From: Tanytarsus gracilentus
Lineage: Eukaryota > Arthropoda > Insecta > Diptera > Chironomidae
Assembly: GCA_038502055.1 (NCBI GenBank)
Contig: JAXRKN010000042.1
Span: 3,472,001 to 3,536,000 of the forward strand
Direction of reading: 5' to 3'
Length of the DNA: 64,000 nucleotides
The translations under genes and the position numbers were made by a program. Position 1 is the stretch's first letter. The number at the start of each line of letters is the position of its first letter. A model generated the notes under the pieces. The model was not told the DNA's origin. It did no database searches and saw nothing but the letters and a program-made list of their open reading frames with translations. This document shows, piece by piece, positions 49,610 through 60,654 of this stretch.

Positions 49610-52545
49610 TTAAAGATCATCAAATTCTGCCTTTTTACATCCGACCAATGGGGAAGGCGCACAAGTCGCATAGCCTAGTTCATTTAATGCTCTTCTTATG
49701 TCAATAAACACCGATGGATCCTCGATAGTTGCTGGTAAATTAACAGTTTTGTTTCTAGCGAAATCTGCTAATGCTTTTCTCATCGTTTTACCGCTGCGTG
49801 TTCTTGGTAAAGCTTGGACTTTAGCAGTCAAGCGAAAAGATGCGATTGGACTATCGGATGCGAAAAAACATTAAAAAATTAAAACTTGTTTTCTTTACTT
49901 CTTACCCGATAACTTCTCTTATGATTTTAATGATTTCAACTGAAATTTTTGCTGACGGCTTTTTTGTTCCATCTTTAGTGACCTAAAAATTTTCAAACCA
50001 ACTTAGTTAAAACCCAATGAAACCTATATTTTCTTACATAAAGACATAACGGGACTTGTCCTTTGGTGTTTTCTGGTACCCCAAAAACGGCGGCATCTGC
50101 AACGTCAGGATGGCGCAAAATTGCATCTTCGAGACTAGACGTTGAAATCCTGTGTCCGGCAACGTTAATAACCTAAAATTACAACCATTTTTTATAACGA
50201 ATATAATTTTGATTAAAATAATTATTACATCGTCATCTCTGGCAGTTACATAAATGTAGCCGCTTTCGTCCTTATAACCTGCGTCCATAGTATCGTAATA
50301 GCCAGGAAAGCGTTGAAAATACACTTTCTCGAAAAGATCATCATTTTTGTACAGGGTAGACATGTTCCCTTTAAAAATAAATAAATAAATAAAGCATTAT
50401 AAAAATTTTATTACTCACCCGGAGGTAACGGCAATTTCACAACTATTCTTCCCAATTGATTTGGCTCCAACTCTTCGACACTCTTTCCATCAGGATCCAT
50501 TATTTTAATATCATAGCCGACAAACGGGAAGCCTAAAATATTTCCAATTTTTATTAGTTTAAATGTAAAATTGAATTTTAACCAGTTGAAACATACCAGT
50601 TGTGAAATTAGGCACGTTCAAGTTTTGAGAGAACCCAACGCATGTGGCCGCAATTGCAGAACCTATGCTTTTATAAAAAAAATGTATGAAATTTAAAATT
50701 CTACTTAACTCAACGGATAATCACCTGTTTCAGTTTGCCACCAGTGATTAAGCACAGGAACACGAAAAATATTTTCAATCCATTGCTTGGTTTCCATGTC
50801 ACAGTGCTCGCCTGCTATAAAAATATTTCGAAGAGACCCGAGACTATGTTTGCGACCGTATCGAATGTGCGGATCAACTTTGCGTATGACGCGAAATGCA
50901 GTGGGCACGCTGAACAGCGATGAAACGTTGTGTTGTTCAATTATGCGGAAGTATTGGCCAGGATCTGGTGTGCGATCAGGTTTTCCTTCATACATCACAC
51001 TTGTGCAGCCTTTGGTTTAGAACTTTTATTTTTAAAAAACTTGTACAAATAGATTCTTAACAATTAATTTACCAAGCAGCAAAGGACCATAGGCAATGTA
51101 ACTATGACCAACGACCCATCCTAAATCGCTTGCCGCCCACCACACATCATCTGGTCGTAATCCATAAATTGTATTCATGGTGTACATTAAAGTGACAAGA
51201 TGGCTTGTCGGTCTTTGAACACCTTTCTAAAGGTAATCAAAAGAAATTTAATATTTAAAAAAACGATTAAAGAATTACTGGTTTATCAGTGGTTCCTGAA
51301 GTGTAAAGTATGTACAGTGGCTCATTTGCCTCAACAGAAACGCACTCAGCGGGTTCTCCCAATGCATTTTCCCAGCAAACATCTAAAGAGTTTAACTCTG
51401 AAACGAGGATGTTCTTCCGTTGAAATATTATGCACTTTTCTGGCTTCCAATTTGACATTTCTATCGCCTGAATATGATTGTTTAAAAAAAATCACAAAAA
51501 AATTTTGACAAATTTTCTTACTTCATGGAGAATATCTAAGTAGTTTATGATTTTATTGGGTTCAACACCACAACTTGCACTAATGACGACTCTGGGCTCG
51601 GCATGTTCAATTCTTGTGCTCAATTCACTTGATGCGAAACCTAAAGTTAAGTACAAAAATTTAAATGATTAGGTCATCTGCTTTTGAACGGAGAAGCTTT
51701 TCAAACGTCTTTAAATTTAAATTATAAACAGTCGAAAAATTTGATATTGACTCGATAAGTATAGTTTTCAACTTTTATGTTAATTAAGCTTCCTGACCTT
51801 TGTTTAAATCGAATGAATTAATTCATTCAATATAAACTAAACGCTAGTCAACTCTATAGAAACTAAGAGATACTTTCCTCCAAAAACAACCGAATGGATC
51901 GCTCCTAATCGAACTGTCGCGAGCATTGACATTACAGCTTCCGGTATAAGGGGCATATAGATGACAACGCGATCACCTTTCTTCACCCCCAACTTTTTGA
52001 GACCACCAGCTAGACGAGATGTCTGGTAGAAAGCAATGTTCATAAAGTAATTATGAATTTTCATAAGTGAAAACTTACAGTATCAAGAAGCTCTTGGTAA
52101 GTTACTTTTCTAACGGTATTCGTTATTGGACTGTCATGAATAAGAGCAACTTTGCCTCCATTTCCGTTTGCCACATGTCGATCAATACAGTTGTAGCAAG
52201 CATTCAAATACCCTCCACAGAACCATTTCGTGAATGGTCTAGAATTAATTAAAGCGATATTTTAACACATACAAGCATCACTGTCTATCCTTACTCGCTG
52301 CTATTATCGAGAACTTGTTCAAAACTTTTATCCCACGTTATCATTTGAGCGATATCGCCCCAAAACTTTTCCGGCTCCTCGAGAGATTTCAAATATGCTT
52401 CCTTGTAGATCATATCATGATCACCTTCAAAATGTGAAAATGTTTTTCATTCTCCACTAACACAATTACATTCATTCCATAAATGCTTACTCGGAAAGCT
52501 TTTTAAAAAGCTCCTGCTTTTTTGTTGCCCAACACTCTTTGACAT
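49610..52545 (-). CDS. Acss3: Acyl-CoA synthetase short-chain family member 3
   Basis: AMP-forming synthetase that activates short-chain acids, chiefly propionate, to CoA esters, usually in mitochondria. Fourteen exons (minus strand): 52545-52491, 52424-52295, 52238-52079, 52022-51878, 51640-51522, 51467-51279, 51226-51073, 51009-50725, 50662-50597, 50532-50419, 50368-50229, 50172-50038, 49982-49906, 49850-49610. They total 669 residues, close to the human protein. Family motifs: VVFGGFASSELSTRIEHAEP, DVWWAASDLGWVVGHSYI, HWWQTETGS, FPGYYDTMDAGY, and ALPRTRSGK with the catalytic lysine. Two oddities. Exon 4 to 5 needs a GA-AG intron to keep the conserved FGGF reading. The ATP-binding motif reads TSGTTDKPKG, with Asp for the usual second Gly. 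No strong mitochondrial presequence is visible in the short N-terminus. Confidence 0.92.
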
Positions 52546-52846
52546 TTTTCTCGCTTTTTATTTTTTGCACACTATCGAAACTTCACAAAACTTTCTTTTC
52601 CTTTTTTTATCTAATCAAAAAACTTACCGAACCGAAAGAACTACTGCGACTAACTGAAATATTTTTGAAGTGGCAATAAAATTAAAAAATTAAAAATTCT
52701 AATGAGTCCACTCTGCTGCATTCATTTGAATTTCATTACTTTCATTACTCTTTGATCGATAATTAATCAATTTATATTTCAAATTTATTTCTTGACACGT
52801 TTTTGACAGTACAACTTTTGTGACAATGCATAATGTTTTTTTTTTA
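52546..52846. other. ACSS3 promoter side and NOP53 3' end
   Basis: 301 bp between two minus-strand genes. A purine/pyrimidine-rich run precedes the ACSS3 start; no coding sequence seen. Confidence 0.5.
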
Positions 52847-54385
52847 TTAATCGTGAATGAGAAGCTTTTTTGACTGCTTTTTCTTCTTAACCGGCGCCTC
52901 ATTTAATTCTTTGTGAGAATTTTTCTTGACCTTTGTTAATCGCAGCTTTCTCGGCATTCTTCGCACAGTCGGAGCAATGATATTTCTTTTTTGCAGACTC
53001 TTGAATCGGTCAACAAGCACGCTGCCCAGCGGATTTAACTTGCGTAAATTTCCCAAAGCTTCAGGTTTATCTTCAACTTGAATTTCTTCTTCTTCAAATT
53101 TACGTCGTGCAAGTCGACGGGGCTCAAATTTCTTCTGTTTCATTTCGTTTTTGTGCTTTTCAAGTTTCTTCTTGAGAGTTGCCTCTGTTTTGACAATTTG
53201 CTTCTTGTACATTTTTAGCCTGCAAAATTTGAAATAATTTAATTAAAGTTAATAAGAATTTATGGACATGCGATAGATTCCTTCATTTGAACAAATTCGT
53301 GTGAATAGTTTTAATTACTACTTACATTCCCAAATCCTTGAGCTTATTTAACTCCTGCTTTACAATTTCCTTATCAGCTTCACGTTTTTTGTGTTCCTTT
53401 TGCTTACGGCGTCTCTTTAGATCCTTCTTTTTGTTGCTTCTTACCGGCGGGTTCAAAGGCTTGTACTCGGTGTCACTAGCCTTATCGCTGTCACGCTCAT
53501 CATCTGTATTTAATGGAAACCCTTCTCTCAATTCTTCGCGACGACGTCTCTTAGACTCTGATTTAGTAATCTTCTGATAGAGCGGTTTTAATGCGCGATT
53601 CAATTTTTGCTGTTTCTTAATTACTTTTTCCTCTTTCTCAACAACCGAATCAATAAGCTTCTCGTAGTCCTCCTTGTGTGGATTGTAGCTCGTGCCCGAA
53701 ACAGCATCGATCGCATTTAATTTACTTCGTGGCTCATGAGAAATTTGAGGGATTTTAACCTTTTCCTCGCCAGTATTTCGCAAATGATGAAGTTTAACGT
53801 TTTCGTTGACCCACTGAGAATCAAGTCCAGTGAATTTTGGCTCCTCTTCGGCCCAAAGATCTCTTTGAAAGTTGAAATTTTCTTCTTTCGATTGCTTCAC
53901 TTTCTTGCCTGCGGCAATTCGATCTTTAAGTGATTGCAGCTCTCTTTCTGGAATAATACCAAGCTCCTTATTGCGCTCTAGTTTAGCTTTCACTGCTGGA
54001 TGTTTTCGCTCGTAAGGTGTCTTCACGCGATTTCGCTTGCTAATTGGATCTTGTACCTTGGACGTGTTCTCCAATGAAATAAAGCATTTTGACGGCTCTT
54101 TTGCCTTTAATTTTTTTTGCTCTCGAAGTGACAACTTCTTCGTCTCAGAAGCAACCAGCGTTGTGTCTTCAAAAAGCTGGTCATCGGGAACTTCCACATT
54201 ACTGAAAGAGTTTTGTTTTAAAAGGAATAATTGCGTGATGACAGTTCTAAAACAATACCATACCTTCCAATTCTCTCGTGTAGTCTCTGCAGTTCTAAGA
54301 AATCTTCAATTTCCTGTATGTCTGTATTTTTTCGCCAACTTGATTTCTTCTTCATTGAAGCATGTCTCTTTTTAACCTTCGACAT
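52847..54385 (-). CDS. Nop53: Ribosome biogenesis protein NOP53 (GLTSCR2)
   Basis: Nucleolar factor that recruits the exosome helicase to pre-60S particles during ribosome assembly (known for Nop53/GLTSCR2). Exons 54385-54264, 54201-53326 and 53219-52847 encode 456 residues. The protein is highly basic with long Lys/Arg/Glu coiled-coil-like stretches. Recognisable blocks are SSWRKNTDIQEIEDFL near the N-terminus, SYNPHKEDYEKL in the middle and LVDRFKSLQKRNIIAPTVR near the C-terminus; the last is the most conserved Nop53 signature. Nuclear/nucleolar targeting signals are abundant (for example KKDLKRRRKQKEHKKR). It sits between ACSS3 and Pin1, all minus strand, with separate spacers. Confidence 0.93.
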
Positions 54386-54723
54386 TGTTCAATTCCTTTT
54401 CGATTAATTAATTAAACTTTTTTATATTTAATTCTTGTCAAACTTGACAAAATTCACACTTCAAAAATTATAATTTTTTAACCTTAAATTATTTGAGTGC
54501 CGTGCGAAAAAAATTTCGAAGATAAACAAATACAAGGGGGATAGGCATTTTTGAATTTTCGGTTAAATTTGAATGATCAATCTTTATTTTTTTTAAGCGG
54601 AACAAAAAGAAGCGATTTTCATGAATTTGTTAAGATTTGAGCATATTTATAGATGTTTATGTAGGTTTAAAAAATTGGGTAGATATGAAGTAAAGAGAAA
54701 ATTAATCCCATATTTCTAAAGAA
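54386..54723. other. Spacer between NOP53 and Pin1 (both minus)
   Basis: 338 bp carrying the NOP53 promoter and Pin1 3' UTR. A T-tract interrupts an otherwise AT-rich stretch; nothing else seen. Confidence 0.5.
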
Positions 54724-55323
54724 TTATTTTGTTCGCAAAATAATGTGAAGTCCACTGTCTGTGTCCACAATGTTGCTCATCTCTCCGACTTTTAAAGCGA
54801 ACGCTGCATCCTCAAATCTCTTTTGCATGACGCCTCTCTTGAATCTTCCCAAGCTTCCTTTCTTTTTGTATGAGCTGCAATCCGAATGCTTTTCAGCTAG
54901 TTCCGCAAAATCCGCTTCGCCAGAATCAATCTTTTTCTTTAACTTTTCAAGAATTTCTCGTGCTTCGCTCTTACTTCTTGTAATATTCTCTTCGCGATGT
55001 GATGATGGACGACGAGAGCCAGAGTGTTTTACTAAAAATTAAAGGGGTTTGTTTAAAAAATTATTATACTGCATTAAAATTACCCAATAAGTGACTGGCC
55101 TCTACCTCATGGGTCTCGTTCTTAGCAGGAGATGATGGAAGCTCCCTAAAATAAAGTAAAAACCGTAAAAACAACAGAAAAATAGTTTTAGAGTTAATTT
55201 GACCTACCACTGACTTTCTTTTGTATAAATATTTAGGTAATAGACAAGTCCAGTAGATCGTGATTTTCGTTTTTCCCATCCTTCCGGCACCACTTCATCC
55301 TTAAAATCATCCTCATTTGCCAT
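54724..55323 (-). CDS. dod: Peptidyl-prolyl cis-trans isomerase Pin1 (dodo)
   Basis: Phospho-Ser/Thr-Pro-directed prolyl isomerase of the nucleus and cytoplasm. Exons 55323-55208, 55145-55084 and 55031-54724 encode 161 residues. An N-terminal WW domain (VPEGWEKRKSRSTGLVYYLN ... SQWELP, both Trp present) is joined to a parvulin catalytic domain. The phosphate-binding cluster KHSGSRRPSS, the catalytic cysteine in HSDCSSYKKKG, and the end DTDSGLHIILR are intact. Length and sequence are close to Drosophila dodo, including LNIYTKESQW. The Trp codon of the WW domain is split by the first intron. Confidence 0.96.
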
Positions 55324-55858
55324 TTTCTTTAATGAAAAAAAGAATTTAATTCAGATTATTGTGTATTTAAGTCAGCCGATTGATTGCCACAAAGTCTAGG
55401 CTATTCAATCGGCTCTTAAGGTACAAGGGTGTCATCTAGAAGATCCAGTGTGAAGCAATATCAGTATATCTTTTGTTTATTTATGAAATAATAACATAGC
55501 TGAATTTTCCAAAAATATAAAATGGAAAACCCTAAAAATTTCTTTCATTTATTTATCGAACCAATGACTCACTTACTTTCACTTTGTAAAGTCAAATTTA
55601 GTTTTACTGTAAGCTCACAATTTTAATATAATTTTTTTACCAGAACTGCGAGCGCTTTAATTTTTTTATTTATGTTCGAAATTCGAAAACAACAAAATCG
55701 ACAATTATGAAAACCTGCGAGCTTTCACGCGACCCCTTGTTAATATTGATGAAATCAAAAATAATATTTTTATTTATTTTCGCTCACAATAAAGGATTTT
55801 TGAATTAGGATAAGTTGTGACAAATACCTGAGCAGCGGAGGTAATTCCACGTTTTAAA
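55324..55858. promoter_or_regulatory. Divergent upstream region of Pin1 (-) and GOLT1 (+)
   Basis: 535 bp between divergent start codons, so it should hold both promoters. It contains a hairpin at 55374-55414 and no coding sequence. GC content is higher near 55370-55450 than in the rest of the spacer. Confidence 0.5.
55374..55414. repeat. 41-nt hairpin with 10-bp perfect arms
   Basis: AGCCGATTGA (55374-55383) pairs perfectly with TCAATCGGCT (55405-55414). The arms extend outward as TTAAG on both sides with a 2-nt bulge. It could be a paired factor-binding site in the divergent promoter or a minimal foldback element. Confidence 0.6.
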
Positions 55859-56863
55859 ATGTTCGAAATAACCGACATTCAGAGTGAGTAAATTGTCATT
55901 TATTTGAATTTCGATGACGAGTCAAAAAAAATCAAAACATTGTTTTTTTTAGAAATCGGAATTGGATTAGTTTCATTTGGAATTAGTTTTCTTTTTCTTG
56001 GAGTACTTTTAATTTTTGACCGAGGACTACTGGCCATAGGAAACGTAAGAAACAATTATTTTAAGAAATTCTTTTGATTAGGGTGGTTGCTCATTATTTC
56101 TGAGTGCTTATGATTTCTGAGTAAAACTAAAAACTTCGATAAGTTTGCTCCTTCGTCTCTACTTGTACAACTTCATATATTAAACGTGTGTGTTTTGTCA
56201 TTCTCCATAATTTTTGTAAAGGTTTAACAGGATTTTAAGGATAGAAAATGCCTTAAAAGCTCAAATAAAATTTTCCCATATATCGATAACCTTTACATAT
56301 TTCATTGATTTTTTCTATGAATATTATCTTTTTTTATCCGGCAAAAAATTAGGAGCAAGAAAAAACACAATTTTTAAGCATGAAGGAGGCGACGTAAAAT
56401 TCTAGTAAAGGTCTTAAATTAAAGAAAAACAATTAAGCTTCATGTATGATATTTTTTTTTGGATTTCATCAGTGCCTTCAAGGCAAATTTACACTTCATA
56501 GTTCAGTTTTTGCGATTTACTCAGAAATAATGAGCAACCATACTAACTTTAATTTTTTAGATCCTCTTCATTTCGGGACTAACATGCATTATTGGATTTA
56601 GGAGAACATACAATTTTTTCTTTCAAAGACATAAAGTAAAGGCCACACTGGCATTTTTCGTGGGCATTACTGTTGTCCTCATTGGTTTTCCACTCGTTGG
56701 CATGATAGTAGAGACATATGGATTTATTTTGCTTTTTGGAGGATTTCTTCCAGCGACCGTACAATTTTTAAGACGAGTCCCAGGTGTTGGAAAAATTCTC
56801 AATCTTCCCCTGATATCACGAGTGGTCGATCGACTAGAGAATGATAAAAGAACAAGGGTATGA
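55859..56863 (+). CDS. Golt1: Vesicle transport protein GOLT1 (Got1)
   Basis: Small Golgi/ER four-helix membrane protein involved in ER-to-Golgi vesicle traffic (known for yeast Got1 and human GOLT1B). Exons 55859-55883, 55953-56044 and 56561-56863 encode 139 residues, matching the human length of 138. Four hydrophobic segments are spaced as in the family, with conserved blocks TDIQKIGIGL, FDRGLLAIGN, KVKATLAFF and RRVPGVGKILNLP. Termini face the cytosol in the family. The second intron holds a 463-bp MITE that accounts for most of its length. Confidence 0.95.
56081..56543. mobile_element. 463-bp TA-flanked MITE in GOLT1 intron
   Basis: Terminal inverted repeats of 25 bp: left begins GGGTGGTTGCTCATTATTTC and right (reverse complement) GTATGGTTGCTCATTATTTC, both continuing TGAGT; only two mismatches. 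TA dinucleotides flank both ends (56079-56080, 56544-56545), consistent with Tc1/mariner-type insertion. No transposase ORF inside. Removing it and one TA leaves an intron of about 50 nt, typical for this genome. Confidence 0.88.
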
Positions 56864-57283
56864 TTGGATTATATATCTCTTTTAATTCTGTGAGATTCTA
56901 GTTTAATATCTCTCCATTTATACATCTCCCTCTCACACGCATTGAAAATGTATAAAATAATAAGAAGTACCAAATAAGTCTGAACAATTAATTCAGTTAA
57001 ATTATATTTTGAATGAAATAAAATATTCGTAATGAGTTTAAAATATATCGCCTCAATTTTAGGACGATCACGCTTAAAAAAATACAAAAGACGCATACAA
57101 ACAGATGACCAAGGATAGCTTTTTTCACTCTTCATTAAAACCAATGGTGTAGCTTTGAAGTTAAATCGAATTAAATTATCCTTTAATGTTTTTATATTTA
57201 ACTTACACTTAATGATTCATTTACAATTGTTGATTTATGTATGTGAGTAATAATTAAAATTGTATATCACTGTAACAATCCGC
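56864..57283. other. Convergent 3' region of GOLT1 and DCAF5
   Basis: 420 bp between stop codons of opposing genes; contains an AATAAA-type signal near 57014 for the plus-strand gene. Nothing else seen. Confidence 0.55.
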
Positions 57284-60200
57284 TTAATCTGAGTCGTCAG
57301 AGGTTTGCATTTGTTTCCGATAATTTCTTTTAACAGCATCGATCTTTCTAATGCTCTCGGCGCTTTTACTGACATTATTACTGCCTCTCGAACTCGATGA
57401 GCTAGGACCACCAATGCCACTATCGCTTGATTTAAATGGAGGAGTGCTTAAAAGTCCGTTAGTCGATGTTGAAGCGCCATTATTCACCTCGTCTTTAAAA
57501 GTAGAATTTGAGCTATGGTTGAGTTTTCGCTTCTTCTTTGAAGAAATATCAGCATCATCATCATCATCATTGCTACTGCTTTCGGCAGATGAACTTGACA
57601 AAAGTGAGGTTGAATTGTTGGTCGACGCATAATCTTCGTGCTCATCATCCTGATTTTGATACTTTCTGCGCCCATTTTCATGATTATTATTGTAACTTCT
57701 TATTGTTGAAAAACTATTCTTAATACGATGATGTGAGCTGGTACTTGCACCCTCATTAACTAAATACTCCTGATTTCTCTGCATAGTTCGATTCTCAGAA
57801 TCATGTGTAGGATTTGCAATCCGATACATATAGCCGTTAGCCGTGATACCTCTGGATGTACTCGGAATGAGCATGTGAGGAACTGGCATGGTTGAAGTGA
57901 CATTTCGGGTCGTTTCATCCTCGTCGTAGTAATCAGAACTAGAAACAATTATTTTCAATTATTGGAAAGCTGTTGAAATATATTTAAAATAATGCAGACC
58001 TAGAATCGGACTTGTCCGCCGCTCGAGTTGATGTGTTAGAGGATGAGAAAGGACTTTTTGCTTTCCGCCTGAATCGATATGAAGATGTTGCATTGTGCGA
58101 TTGATGACGTTTCTTTTTCATTTTTTGGGGGGCCTCTGAATCACTTGTCTGCTCGTGCGATACAGGCTTTTTATATTTGCTCTAAAAAAATTCCAATCAA
58201 AAGCTAAAAAAAATATATTTAATAAAGTATATTTACCTGTACGCTTAGTCTTCTCATTTTTTTATCATATGGCTTACGACCATATAGAGTTCGCATGGTA
58301 GCAGCTCTTTTAGTTTGTCTCGGAATATACTTACTCTTCATTCTTCTCGTAGATTTTGCCATTTTTTTTAATGACTTTCTCTTCGATGCTATTAAATATG
58401 CAATTCTATTACGGTACTTATGTCGTTGATTTTCACCACGTCGATGTACATCTAACAAACAGAAATCTCTTTTAAAGTAGTTAATTATCGAATTTAAAAA
58501 AGCATACCACGAGAAACACGGTGCGTTGTTTTGTTGAAATTTGAATTGTTGCTCGGCTCCAGCGTGGAACTGGAAGTGGGGCTTCCAGGGCGAGATAATG
58601 AATTCTCTGTATGGTCACTGCTTCGCTCACTGCTCCAACCTTCGATTTCTTGTTGAACCAAATAGTCAAAGAAAGCAATCATGCGAGGATCTTCGTGTGT
58701 GTTTTGATTTGTATAGTCGTGGCTCATGTTCTGTTAACAAGCATGTGAGAAACTGTTTTAAATTTTTACAAAACCTTTTTACCTGTCCATTTGCGTGTAC
58801 TAACGATATATACTCTTCATGTGAAAAAACTTCACGTACATTATCGTTCTGTGACTCTATCACACTACCAGACCACTTATTAAGCTCAAAAGGAGTCCAG
58901 AGCTTAAAAAATCAAAGTCATTAAAAGGTTACATCTTATTTTAAAATAAAAAAATTAATGTGTCACCTTTATAATTTTTTCCACACCCGAGGAGGCTAAT
59001 AAGCATTTCTGGGGATTGTAACGTACTTGATTGACTATTGAACGATGCCCATAGAGAACAAAATGCATCTTGTCTATCCATTGATGACGACCTTCAACTA
59101 AACATTAAAAATATAAGCTTTTATTCATTTTTGCTTTTAAAAAGACTCACGATCTGCTTCATTAACGTTCCACACATATAAATTGAAATCATCGGATCCT
59201 GACACGATATATTCATCGTAGGGACCGAAAAATGTGCAGCTCTTCATTGTACCTTTAAAAAAGAACATTAATATATTTTTTCAAATTTGTGCGCTTTCGA
59301 GGGAATTGAATTTAGGTAAATGAAAGGTCCTTACAAGAATTATAATAATCTTGATTGTAGAACTGACAAATAGGTTCACTCGCGACTGTAGAGTATAAAA
59401 TTGGTGGAAGACGTCGCCTTAATGCAAGAAGCATTGATCCTGTCCTATTAAATCTAACGCTCATGCAGCTCTGCGATGCATCTTCTCCACCATATCTTAT
59501 CACAGGCCTTTAAAAGTTTTAAAGAAAAATTTTATAAATACTATATTGGCGGCTTGGCCTAAATTGACAAATTTTATGCGTACATTCGCTGAGAACGATT
59601 ATCCCATAAAGCTGCACCCTCCTTTGCATTTGCAGTTATCATGAAATTATTATCGATCGGATGAAACATAACAGCTGTAAAGCATGTGTAAATAATATAA
59701 TTTTAATAATTATTAAACACACTAATTACCATGAAATGGTGCACGATATTTTACGATAGTCCTCGCATCAGAGTTTGAGGCTCTAAGATCAAATAACAAG
59801 ACGCGACCATCTTCTCCAGCCGTTGCAAATAGGTTCTCATTAAAAGCATCCACATCAACATCATAGACTGGTTTTGTGTGGTAGAAAACATCTACACAAT
59901 CGCCACTGTATTAAATAAAGTTTAATATTTTAAGCATTAAGGGATATAGTTGGATAAAAATTAAAAATGCTCGTCAAATAACATAATCGCCACTTTAAAC
60001 GTTTTAGTCTCAAAAATATGAAAAATCTTACGTAGCAACATCATGAACGATAACCATGTCATCGTTACCACCAGAAAATATCCGAGAATTTTTTGTGTCA
60101 AAACTGAGACAAAATATGTTGCTTAAATGCTGTTTCATCATCGCCTTAGGCTCTTCTTGATTAAGAATGCTTTTGTGTATGTTCCATATCAATATTCTCC

Positions 60201-60654
60201 TATCGTCACCTCCTAAAGATTTGTGATAACTAAGTTAGCAATGTTTACGAATATCTCTTTTTTTTTGCAATTAAGTAAACTGCATTAACAATTACACTTA
60301 AAAACCAATATTATAACTTAAACAAAATATCCAAAGAACAAAAAAGTTTTGATATTATTTTTTGGGCTCATCTCGAGTGTTTTAATTTGGTGAAAACTAG
60401 CTTATATACTATGGTGTAGATAAAGTTCAATAAATTATGTACTTATTAAAATGCTCACCAGATATAAGCCAATCTCCTTCTTTCGAAAATTCAATGGCAT
60501 TTACGCAGCCAAAATGTGAAACCAAATCTGTCTTAAAAAGATTTTTGGAAATTGATAATCGATCTTTAAACAACTGCTGTTTGAAGTTGCTGGCATCATC
60601 CAATCCCCTTTCTCTTCGAATAATATTGTTGATTATTGGATAATTAGTTGACAT
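57284..60654 (-). CDS. Dcaf5: DDB1- and CUL4-associated factor 5 (WD40 substrate receptor)
   Basis: Substrate-receptor subunit of CUL4-DDB1 ubiquitin ligases. Twelve exons (minus): 60654-60459, 60212-60032, 59905-59730, 59674-59584, 59507-59335, 59252-59151, 59097-58967, 58902-58783, 58730-58508, 58451-58237, 58181-58000, 57938-57284; 814 residues. The first half is a WD40 propeller with DCAF5-specific blocks: FGCVNAIEFS, GGDDRRILIWN, SGGNDDMVIVHDV, MSVRFNRTGSMLLALRRRLP, NSCTMKSC, SGSDDFNLYVWN, GHRSIVNQVRYNP and SSGVEKIIKLW. WDxR-type dipeptides that bind DDB1 occur as LFDLR and LWDNR. The second half is basic then Ser/Asp/Asn-rich and probably disordered, ending QTSDDSD. It matches the human layout in order and spacing of blades. 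Confidence 0.95.

Noticed and set aside
51641..51873. U12-type intron in ACSS3 (GTATCTCTT donor, CTTAAC near the acceptor)
   Set aside because: Pairing that donor with the acceptor at 51641 shifts the frame to a stop within a few codons, so it cannot be the productive intron; the motifs may be chance.
53220..53325. snoRNA in the NOP53 intron
   Set aside because: Neither a C/D pair nor H/ACA boxes are present in the 106-nt intron.
57384..57420. Beta-TrCP degron in the DCAF5 tail (DSGIGGP)
   Set aside because: The second phospho-serine position is Gly, so it fails the DSGxxS pattern.
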